DNA from: an uncultured Collinsella sp.
Lineage (GTDB): Bacteria > Actinomycetota > Coriobacteriia > Coriobacteriales > Coriobacteriaceae
NCBI GenBank assembly: GCA_937950325.1
Contig: CALFDJ010000044.1
Coordinates: 1-41,168, forward strand
Direction: 5' to 3'
Length of the DNA stretch: 41,168 nt
How positions within the stretch are numbered: position 1 is the first letter of the stretch; each line of letters opens with the position of its first letter. A program made the translations under genes and the position numbers. Shown here in pieces: positions 1 to 5,979 of the stretch. The notes below the pieces were generated by a model. That model made no database searches and was not told the origin of the DNA. It worked only from the letters and a program-made list of their open reading frames with translations.

Positions 1-188
1 TCCTCGACCGTCTGCGGCACGTCCTCGCCACATACGGCGGCCAGCACCCTCCACATGCGGTTTTGCGGATGACCGTAGAAGAAGCCAGCCTCGCGTGATT
101 TGGGCGAGGGAAAGGTTCCGAGCAATAGAATGCGCGAGCACTCGTCAAAGACCGGCTCGATCTGGTGGATGTGACGTGTGCGTTCCAT
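1..188 (-). CDS. DNA-deoxyinosine (hypoxanthine/uracil) glycosylase, partial
   Basis: Only the first 62 codons are in the window; the gene runs off the left edge. The translation contains RILLLGTFPSPKSRE followed by FFYGHPQNRMW, which matches the N-terminal active-site region of the MUG-like DNA-deoxyinosine glycosylase family. These enzymes remove deaminated bases (hypoxanthine, uracil) from DNA. Two in-frame ATG codons are possible, at 188 and at 203 (adding MYTDP); neither has a strong ribosome binding site, so the start is uncertain. The gene points away from the inverted repeat at 213-302. The family call rests on motif recall from a fragment. Confidence 0.75.
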   Translation of the reverse strand, partial: MERTRHIHQIEPVFDECSRILLLGTFPSPKSREAGFFYGHPQNRMWRVLAAVCGEDVPQTVE

Positions 189-212
189 GGGGTCAGTGTA
201 CATGATGGCACA

Positions 213-302
213 GGGGACGGGATGAGACAGTTGCTCAGGGACGTTGTCTCATTCGTTAGAGAATGAGACAACGTCCCTGAGCAACTGTCTCATCCCGTCC
301 CC
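213..302. repeat. Perfect 42-bp inverted repeat (REP-like element)
   Basis: The arms at 213-254 and 261-302 are perfectly complementary over 42 bp around a 6-base loop at 255-260. The outer ends read GGGGACGGGATGAGAC. There is no T-tract on either side, so it is not a standard intrinsic terminator. The GGGGAC ends resemble the elements near 26517 and 28248, which suggests a family of repetitive extragenic palindromes. It lies between the divergent glycosylase and amidohydrolase genes. Confidence 0.85.
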
Positions 303-428
303 TTCCTATTCTGGTCGCTGTGTCTAAAATAGCCACTTGTCTGGAGCGTCCATTACCCGACTTTTCGCCTTTTATCTTCCCCAAACTTCTTGATTGGGGT
401 AGGATGGCAAGCGCTGAAGGAGGAAGCC

Positions 429-848
429 ATGGCAGTTATCGACGCACACGCGCACATATATCCGGAGAAGATCGCAAGCAAGGCAGTCGATGCCGTCGGC
501 GCGTTCTACGGCGTCGAGATGTTCGACGGAGGCGCCTGTTCCCCCGGTACGCCCGAGGCGCTGCTCGCCTGCACGAACGAATCCCCCATCACGCACTTCA
601 TCGTCCACTCGGTCGCCACGACATCACATGCCGTGACCAGCATAAACGACTTCATCGCCGACCAGGCGCGCCGGCATCCCGAGTTCATCGGGTTCGGCAC
701 CATGCATCCCGATTTCGAGGACAAGGAAGCCGAGGTCAACCGCGTGATAGAGCTCGGCTTGCACGGATTCAAGATCCATCCCGACACGCAGATGGTCGAT
801 ACGGATGACCCGCGCCTCATGGAGTTCTACGAGATCATCGCCGGCCGG
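429..848 (+). pseudogene. Truncated amidohydrolase-family metal-dependent hydrolase
   Basis: The start at 429 has an ideal AAGGAGG site at 417-423. The protein opens with VIDAHAHIYP, the HxH metal-binding motif of amidohydrolase-2 (COG2159-type) TIM barrels, and later has GFKIHPD, another metal-ligand region. Homology-like sequence stops at Arg140 (846-848); full family members are roughly 270-300 residues. From base 849 the frame enters the antisense of a tRNA-Tyr gene and continues with no family resemblance to 1085. The second half of the barrel, with its remaining catalytic residues, is missing, so the product should be inactive. The break coincides with the tRNA 3' end, which points to recombination there. 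Confidence 0.8.
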
Positions 849-930
849 TGGGCGCGCATGGATTCGAACCATGGTAGGCAAAGCCAACGGGTTTACAGCC
901 CGTCCCCATTAACCACTCGGGCAAACTCCC
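849..930 (-). tRNA. tRNA-Tyr (GTA), acceptor stem mismatched, possibly defective
   Basis: Read on the minus strand, the gene has a D arm (CCCGAGTGG), a perfect anticodon stem ACGGG/CCCGT around loop CTGTAAA (anticodon GTA), a long class II variable arm and a perfect T arm CATGG-TTCGAAT-CCATG. The acceptor 5' half is GGGAGTT but the 3' half is CGCGCCC: positions 4-69 and 7-66 cannot pair and 6-67 is G-U. The 3' end continues CCG rather than CCA. A good promoter lies upstream. It may be functional with an imperfect stem, or be a chimera produced by recombination at the 3' end. Confidence 0.8.
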
Positions 931-992
931 AATCGTTCAAGTATTCGCAGGTCCTTTGGTCTTTTGGACCGCCGCCCCCGCGAACGAAGAAG

Positions 993-1022
993 ATAATACG
1001 ATGCCACCTTGGGGGCTGTCAA
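993..1022 (-). promoter_or_regulatory. Promoter of tRNA-Tyr
   Basis: On the minus strand a consensus -35 TTGACA (1017-1022) is followed by an 18-base spacer and a -10 TATTAT (993-998). Transcription would begin near 986, about 55 bases ahead of the tRNA 5' end. The near-consensus elements fit a stable-RNA promoter. Confidence 0.7.
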
Positions 1023-1333
1023 CGAAAACCTCTAGATACACGGTGCCGGGCGTATCTATATAGCTGTGACCTGCGGTTTTGTTGAGTTTGGATATGAAGG
1101 ACGGTGGATTTGGCTACGCTTGTGACATTTCACGAGGGAACACTTTGTCACGGTGGAGTACATCTGCAGCATCGACCTTCGATACCGACCCTCTTGCACT
1201 ATTACATAGGTCACGATCGTGCTTCCACGCCACGATCGAGCGTGGATTATCTCCCACTTTTAGCGCGGTTCTAAGGCCAAAGTGGCAGATTATCCACGTT
1301 CATTCTCCAGGCGAGAGAACTGTAAAGCCGCAA
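1023..1333. other. Non-coding interval with stem-loops and TCCACG motifs
   Basis: No gene is visible. The interval holds GTGACA (1123-1128) facing TGTCAC (1146-1151), the palindrome CACGATCGTG at 1212-1221, and a long imperfect stem formed by 1238-1260 with 1279-1301. TCCACGC at 1224-1230 can instead pair with GCGTGGA at 1240-1246, so two alternative hairpins exist. The right part (1289-1310) matches 5340-5361 across the sugar cassette. Confidence 0.6.
1289..1310 (+). repeat. Left copy of 22-bp direct repeat flanking the sugar cassette
   Basis: ATTATCCACGTTCATTCTCC here matches 19 of 22 bases of 5340-5361 in the same orientation. The two copies bracket the rpiR, 6-phospho-glycosidase and EIIBC genes exactly. 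Confidence 0.6.
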
Positions 1334-2167
1334 CTACTCGGGCCAGGCCAAAGTAGACCCATAGAGCGGCTCCCCCTTGGTGCAGGGGTAGCGACTCAAG
1401 TAACACGACGATAGCAAGTCGAAAAAATAAGTCATGGCGTATTTCGAATAAACGCCGAGTCGGTCAATTCCGTTTCCCGCATTACCAAGACGATATACAC
1501 GGTCAAAAGACCTCGATTTGTCATCGTTGCTAAACGCAGTAATTAGAATCTTCCTGCCCGAACGGCAATCAAGATACTCACGCGCCTGGGACGCAAATAG
1601 CCCGGAGACCGATACGAGAATTATCAATGACTGCGAAGCGTCTCCCATGTTTTTCAATTCCGCGACGTTAGCCCCAGCAACTATGCGAACTATCTTGCCC
1701 GCATAAAACATTTCCTGCTGAAATCGTACGAGATTGGCGCTCACATTATTGGTGCACCAGATTTCAACGTTTTTATGGCCATCAATTTCGTCGGCAAGGT
1801 GCTTAATAGCGATATCGGACACGCCGCTTTCAACCTCAGCGAACATCTCGATCATGCGAACGTCGAGCTCTGCCCTGTACTCCTCGTAGCCAAATTCCTC
1901 CTCTCGATGGCTTAAGTCGCTTGGAAAGACTGATTGAGTAAATGATTCTTTCAAATCGCTAAGAGACTGGTAGCCCAATCGATTGCAGAAACGACGAACA
2001 GCGGAACGGGTCACGAATGCATCGCGGGTTATTGTGGCAACATTGATTTCGCTCGAACGCCTAATGTGAGCGATGAGATATCGAGCGATGGCGGCATCGT
2101 TTGACCCAAACTCGCTGTTGATGATGGAGCTAATGCGATTGAGCACATCGAAGTCATTGATATTCAC
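1334..2167 (-). CDS. MurR/RpiR-family transcriptional regulator
   Basis: The N-terminal part (about residues 1-75) is an RpiR-type helix-turn-helix (AIARYLIAHI, then TRSAVRRFCNRLGY). The C-terminal part (about 110-260) is a SIS sugar-phosphate-binding domain, with VEIWCTNNVSANLV and LIILVSVSGLF as its phosphosugar loops. Such proteins sense phosphorylated sugars. The GTG start at 2167 is chosen because it has an AGAGGG site; the upstream in-frame ATG at 2206 has none but cannot be excluded (13 more residues). It is divergent from the glycosidase and PTS genes and is probably their local regulator, responding to the sugar-6-phosphate they handle. Confidence 0.88.
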   Translation of the reverse strand: MNINDFDVLNRISSIINSEFGSNDAAIARYLIAHIRRSSEINVATITRDAFVTRSAVRRFCNRLGYQSLSDLKESFTQSVFPSDLSHREEEFGYEEYRAELDVRMIEMFAEVESGVSDIAIKHLADEIDGHKNVEIWCTNNVSANLVRFQQEMFYAGKIVRIVAGANVAELKNMGDASQSLIILVSVSGLFASQAREYLDCRSGRKILITAFSNDDKSRSFDRVYRLGNAGNGIDRLGVYSKYAMTYFFDLLSSCYLSRYPCTKGEPLYGSTLAWPE

Positions 2168-2209
2168 GTGATCCCTCTTTCCGCTCTCCTCGAAATCATA
2201 GTTCATTTA

Positions 2210-2251
2210 TTGAATCAAACAGCTTTGGTCGTTCTCCTATGATTCAAATCA
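2210..2251. promoter_or_regulatory. Candidate RpiR operator in the divergent promoter region
   Basis: TTGAATCA (2210-2217) faces TGATTCAA (2240-2247) as a perfect 8-bp inverted repeat with a 22-base spacer. The right arm also belongs to a second dyad, TGATT-CA-AATCA (2240-2251). A TTGACG element, possibly a -35, follows at 2253-2258. The position between regulator and target genes suits a repressor or activator site; binding is inferred. Confidence 0.45.
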
Positions 2252-2318
2252 GTTGACGTCATCTTAATCGTAATTCCGCCACACGTATCCACCGTGTTGA
2301 ATGATGGAAAGGGGATTC

Positions 2319-3737
2319 ATGGGCAACGTGAACAACATCCCGTTTCTCTGGGGTTCCGCCACGGCGTCTTATCAGTGCGAGGGTGCCTGGAACGAAGACG
2401 GCAAAGGCCTTGGCGAGTGGGATTTCTTTAACCACACAAGCAATAAGAACATCAACCATGTTGACGGTGATGTATCTTGCGACTTCTACCATCGCTATGA
2501 AGAAGATATCCGCATGATGAAAGAAGGCGGACAAAACACCTATCGCTTCTCTCTTTCATGGAGTCGAATCATCCCCACGGGTATCGGTGAAGTGAATGAA
2601 AAGGGTATCGATTTTTATAATCGGGTCATTGATTGCTGCCTCGAAAATGGCATAGAGCCCAACGTTACGCTGTTCCATTACGATCTGCCATTCACGCTTG
2701 CTTGCAAAGGCGGATGGCTGAACAACGATATGGCAGAGTGGTTCTGCAAATACGCCAAGATTTGCTTTGAGCGCTTTGGAGACCGCGTCAAAATCTGGGC
2801 TACCGTTAACGAGCCGCATTTCTACAGCTACTGCGTAAACATGTTGGGCAACTATCCCCCCAATCGATCGCTCGACGTTCAGTCGTACATGCAGTTTCAG
2901 TACAACCTGATGCGCGCAAGCGCACTCGCAGTCCGAGCATATCGTCAAATGGGCTACGACGGCATCATCGGCGCCGTCCACGATGGCGGCGTTGTCGAAC
3001 TCGACCCGGCAACCGAGCACCCCGATGACGTATTTCGATACGCAGACTTTTTCGCCAATCGCATGATTCTGGCACCAGCACTTCAGGGTCAACTGCCGCC
3101 AGAAATGGACGAAATCCTTGAAAAACTTGGCGTCTCGCTCTATCGATCCCCAAATGACGTAGAAGAATTCAGAGACGGTAAAGTCGATTTTATTGGACTC
3201 AACGTGTATTGCCGAGAGTATGTAACCGACTGGCACGGTGGAGAGCTTGCCGTTTCGGCGAACAATAAGGGCGGTTCGAGCAAAAAGGTCGAAGGAAAAT
3301 GCATTGCGCCCTTGTTTGAAAGCGCCCGCGACAGCAATGTTCCCCGCAATAAATGGGGCCGCGAAATACTCCCAAGTTGCATGTATTCAACCATCATGGA
3401 TGTCCACGAGCGCTATGACGCGCCCCGCATCTTTATTACGGAAAACGGACATGGCGCCTATGAGCAACCAGACGCAGACGGAATAATCCACGATGATGAC
3501 CGCATCGAGCTTCTGGGCCAGTTCATCGAGCACATGATGAGGGCTAAGCGCGACGGCGCGCGCGTTGAGGGCTACTACCTCTGGTCGACGATGGATCTGT
3601 ATAGCTGGATCAACGGCTACGAAAAACGATACGGACTTGTCCATATCGACTTCGAGAACAATCTGGAGCGCACCCCCAAAAAGAGCTGGTATTGGTACCG
3701 AGACCTTATCTCGAAGTATCAGGAGCAGGAAGGTTAG
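2319..3737 (+). CDS. GH1 6-phospho-beta-glycosidase (glucosidase or galactosidase)
   Basis: This is a full-length glycoside hydrolase family 1 enzyme of 472 residues. TVNEP carries the acid/base Glu165 and ITENG the nucleophile Glu375. The phosphate-binding loop reads Ser429, Trp430, then NGY, Lys436 and Tyr438, the Ser/Lys/Tyr triad of 6-phospho-glycosidases. Trp after Ser is what lactococcal LacG (6-phospho-beta-galactosidase) has; typical 6-phospho-beta-glucosidases have a smaller residue there. It would hydrolyse disaccharide phosphate delivered by the PTS. The ATG at 2319 follows GGAAAGGGG by four bases and is preferred over ATG 2301 or 2304. EIIBC starts 9 bases downstream. Confidence 0.92.
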   Translation: MGNVNNIPFLWGSATASYQCEGAWNEDGKGLGEWDFFNHTSNKNINHVDGDVSCDFYHRYEEDIRMMKEGGQNTYRFSLSWSRIIPTGIGEVNEKGIDFYNRVIDCCLENGIEPNVTLFHYDLPFTLACKGGWLNNDMAEWFCKYAKICFERFGDRVKIWATVNEPHFYSYCVNMLGNYPPNRSLDVQSYMQFQYNLMRASALAVRAYRQMGYDGIIGAVHDGGVVELDPATEHPDDVFRYADFFANRMILAPALQGQLPPEMDEILEKLGVSLYRSPNDVEEFRDGKVDFIGLNVYCREYVTDWHGGELAVSANNKGGSSKKVEGKCIAPLFESARDSNVPRNKWGREILPSCMYSTIMDVHERYDAPRIFITENGHGAYEQPDADGIIHDDDRIELLGQFIEHMMRAKRDGARVEGYYLWSTMDLYSWINGYEKRYGLVHIDFENNLERTPKKSWYWYRDLISKYQEQEG

Positions 3738-3746
3738 GAGAAAGAG

Positions 3747-5147
3747 ATGAAATATCAGGCAATGTCCGAAACAGTCCTAAAGGCTGTTGGCGGCAAAGAG
3801 AACATTACATCGGTAACTCATTGTGCGACGCGCCTTCGCATCGACGCACGAGACACCTCGATCATCGATCTCCAGCTCGCCAAATCGGCTGACCAGGCGC
3901 TCGGGGCAGTAGTCAGCGGTGGCCAGCTTCAGGTGATCATCGGCCCCAACGTCACCGAGGCCTACAACGACTTCCTCGACTTCGCGGGAATCGAAGTCGG
4001 CGGTGGCACGGTTGCCGACGATGCCCAAACCGCCAAAGACCTTGCAGAAGGCATTAAAAGCGGTAACACCGCCATGGGCTTGATTGAGAAATTCGGGAAC
4101 GTCTCTGCACAGGTATTCATGCCCATCGTCCCGGCGCTCATCGTTGGCGGACTCATTCTTTCGATCAAGAATCTCCTGGTCAATTATTGTGGATTGAGCA
4201 CCGATAGCGGAACCGCCCAGGTTCTGCTGGCGATCTTCAGCGCCCCATTTAGCTTCCTGCCCGTTTACCTCGGCTATCAGCTCGCCGCCGTCATGAAGAT
4301 GCAGCCTATCATGGGCGCACTGCTGGGCGCAATCATGATTAGCTCGTCTATTAGCGGTGCTGAGGGTCTCGACTTTCTTGGCATCCCCATCCCGACGAAT
4401 GACTACTCGAGCACGGTGGTGCCAATCGTACTGGGCGTTGTGTTCATGTACTTTGTTGATCGCGGTCTTCAGAAAATCATCCCCGACATTACCAAACTGT
4501 TCTTGAAGCCGCTGCTCACCATGTTCATCGTCGTGCCTGTTGAGCTGATTATCCTCGGCCCCGCCGGCAGCATGATGGGCTACGCGCTGAGTGATGCCGC
4601 CACGTGGCTCATGGATAACGTGGCATTTATCGCTACTCCAATCCTTGCAGCCCTTAACCCCTATTTTGTCATGCTCGGTCTTGATAAGGCCTACATCGCG
4701 ATCGAAGTTACGAGCTTGGCGCAGCTCGGCTGGGCGCCCATCATCTTTGGCTTCATCTCAAACCTCTGCATTGGCGGCACGAGTCTCGCCTTGGCAACTG
4801 CAATGAAAGGCAACAAGGAGAAGAGAGGTATGGTCACCACGGTTGCCGTCACCGCACTCTGTGGCGTAACTGAGCCCGCATTTTACGGCTGCCTCATCGA
4901 GCGTCCCCGCCTGCTTGTCGGCACAGCAATCGGCGCCCTCTGCGCGGGACTCCCTGCAGGCATCTTCGTCCTGAAGGAGTATGTTGCGGGAGCATGCCCC
5001 GGTCTTCTTTCTGCGCTGATCTTTATCGCTCCCGATGGATCCATGGGCAACTTCGTACTGGCGTGCGTTGTCGCCGTCATCGCCATCGTTGTCTCGTTCA
5101 TCGCTGCACGCGTGATCATCAAGAAGAATCCCAACTATATTGAGTAG
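3747..5147 (+). CDS. PTS beta-glucoside-type transporter subunit EIIBC
   Basis: The EIIB domain (about residues 1-90) has the phosphorylation site Cys26 in THCATRLR. The EIIC domain (about 110-460) has about ten hydrophobic segments and the conserved region GVTEPAFYG. It imports and phosphorylates a beta-glycoside at the membrane. At 466 residues it lacks the C-terminal EIIA domain of BglF-type EIIBCA proteins, so a separate EIIA must supply phosphate; none is in this window. AGGAGAAAG precedes the ATG, and the gene is co-transcribed with the upstream glycosidase. Confidence 0.92.
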   Translation: MKYQAMSETVLKAVGGKENITSVTHCATRLRIDARDTSIIDLQLAKSADQALGAVVSGGQLQVIIGPNVTEAYNDFLDFAGIEVGGGTVADDAQTAKDLAEGIKSGNTAMGLIEKFGNVSAQVFMPIVPALIVGGLILSIKNLLVNYCGLSTDSGTAQVLLAIFSAPFSFLPVYLGYQLAAVMKMQPIMGALLGAIMISSSISGAEGLDFLGIPIPTNDYSSTVVPIVLGVVFMYFVDRGLQKIIPDITKLFLKPLLTMFIVVPVELIILGPAGSMMGYALSDAATWLMDNVAFIATPILAALNPYFVMLGLDKAYIAIEVTSLAQLGWAPIIFGFISNLCIGGTSLALATAMKGNKEKRGMVTTVAVTALCGVTEPAFYGCLIERPRLLVGTAIGALCAGLPAGIFVLKEYVAGACPGLLSALIFIAPDGSMGNFVLACVVAVIAIVVSFIAARVIIKKNPNYIE

Positions 5148-5248
5148 ATGCCCGCTGCTTGCATTGGGGACATCCTCGGCAGACCATTAGCAAGAACCCA
5201 AGAAGTCCCTTAGGAGCTCGATTAATCCATTCGGATTCCTCAGGCACA

Positions 5249-5283
5249 AACGACCCCGATTCCACAATGAAATCGGGGTCGTT
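5249..5283 (+). terminator. Intrinsic terminator after the EIIBC gene
   Basis: AACGACCCCGATT (5249-5261) pairs perfectly with AATCGGGGTCGTT (5271-5283) around a 9-base loop, followed by GTTTCTA. It ends the glycosidase-EIIBC transcript about 100 bases past the stop codon. Confidence 0.8.
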
Positions 5284-5339
5284 GTTTCTAAAGCCTTCGA
5301 TAGACAATCGGTGTTTACCTTAGCTCCCTATCCAAGTTA

Positions 5340-5361
5340 ATTATCCACGCTCGTTCTCCGG
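5340..5361 (+). repeat. Right copy of 22-bp direct repeat flanking the sugar cassette
   Basis: ATTATCCACGCTCGTTCTCC matches 1289-1310 at 19 of 22 bases in the same orientation. A shorter relative, AATCCACGCTCGAG, begins at 5393. Confidence 0.6.
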
Positions 5362-5440
5362 TCGGAAGATTTTCTTCTCTCGCGTGTCCAGAAATCCACG
5401 CTCGAGCAGAACATCCAGGTCCGCACCCGCCCTTGTCTCG

Positions 5441-5565
5441 ATCTGTAACAGCAAGAGGCCTATTCCGCTTCTACATGTTACAGATCAAGATATTCCTAAA
5501 ACACCCTAAGTTTCATCTCAATCTGTAACAGTTAGATGCCAAATATCGGTCTTGGTGTTACAGAT
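5441..5565. repeat. Two tandem inverted-repeat units (ATCTGTAACA / TGTTACAGAT)
   Basis: Unit 1 has arms at 5441-5450 and 5476-5485, and unit 2 at 5521-5530 and 5556-5565. In both, the 10-bp arms are perfect and the inner gap is exactly 25 bases; the units start 80 bases apart. The inner sequences are only partly alike. No coding gene covers them. They could be paired regulator sites or a small structured RNA. Confidence 0.7.
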
Positions 5566-5640
5566 TTAGACAAACTGGAGGACGAGACAAACCAAAAACG
5601 GGATGGGCGCTAACCCGATGGCGCACCACCTAAATAGAAA

Positions 5641-5671
5641 CGGGCTCTGTCCCATATAGAGACAGAGCCCG
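5641..5671 (-). terminator. Terminator of tRNA-Thr
   Basis: CGGGCTCTGTC (5641-5651) pairs perfectly with GACAGAGCCCG (5661-5671). On the minus strand it is followed by TTTCTATTT, and it starts 10 bases after the tRNA 3' end. Confidence 0.85.
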
Positions 5672-5680
5672 AAACTCTCA

Positions 5681-5755
5681 TGGAGCCAGTGACAGGAATC
5701 GAACCTGCAACCCACTGATTACAAATCAGTTGCGCTACCGTTGCGCCACACTGGC
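5681..5755 (-). tRNA. tRNA-Thr (TGT)
   Basis: This is a complete cloverleaf. The acceptor GCCAGTG/CACTGGC is perfect, the anticodon stem ACTGA/TCAGT encloses TTTGTAA (anticodon TGT), and the T arm is GCAGG-TTCGATT-CCTGT. The CCA end is encoded. A promoter and a terminator flank it, so it is a free-standing unit. Confidence 0.95.
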
Positions 5756-5785
5756 ACACTTGGCGCTTTCGCGCGAAGCCTGTTA

Positions 5786-5814
5786 AGAATAAAGGAATTA
5801 CGGACGGGGCGCAA
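5786..5814 (-). promoter_or_regulatory. Promoter of tRNA-Thr
   Basis: On the minus strand, TTGCGC (5809-5814), a 17-base spacer and TATTCT (5786-5791) form a plausible sigma-70-type promoter 31 bases ahead of the tRNA. Confidence 0.6.
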
Positions 5815-5908
5815 CAGGCCACACGGCGTTATACAAATATGCAAAATCCAGCAACAACAGGTACCAGGCCCGTTCATTTCTGTCGGTTCGCCCTCAATCT
5901 CAAAACCA

Positions 5909-5969
5909 TTCGTCAGAACGAATAGTTTTAATTACAATTGCTATATATAAAACTATTCGTTTTGACGAA
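5909..5969. promoter_or_regulatory. Palindromic operator spanning the HTH-HipA promoter
   Basis: Two 21-base arms, 5909-5929 and 5949-5969, are complementary at 20 positions around a 19-base AT-rich centre that contains TATATATAAAA, the likely -10 region. Each arm contains ACGAATAG or its complement plus TTCGTCA or its complement. The right arm ends 10 bases before the ATG at 5980 and overlaps the start of the ribosome binding site. The layout fits autorepression by the DNA-binding domain encoded just downstream; this is inferred. Confidence 0.65.
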
Positions 5970-5979
5970 GGGTTTCGTG

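Noticed and set aside
213..302. Bidirectional intrinsic terminator
   Set aside because: The stem is far longer than needed, has no T-tract on either strand, and lies between divergent rather than convergent genes.
849..1085. C-terminal extension of the amidohydrolase reading through the tRNA
   Set aside because: The residues after position 140 are the antisense translation of tRNA-Tyr and its leader, with no similarity to a hydrolase.
1288..1300. DnaA-box-like TTATCCACG (also at 5341) as a sign of an origin
   Set aside because: Only two separated near matches differ from TTATCCACA at the last base, and no dnaA, dnaN or AT-rich unwinding element is nearby. They are better explained as part of the direct repeats.
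5441..5565. CRISPR array
   Set aside because: The repeats are 10-bp inverted arms rather than direct repeats of 24-40 bases with unique spacers, and there are no cas genes.
5610..5822. Small minus-strand protein of 70 residues
   Set aside because: It overlaps the whole tRNA-Thr gene, its promoter and its terminator.
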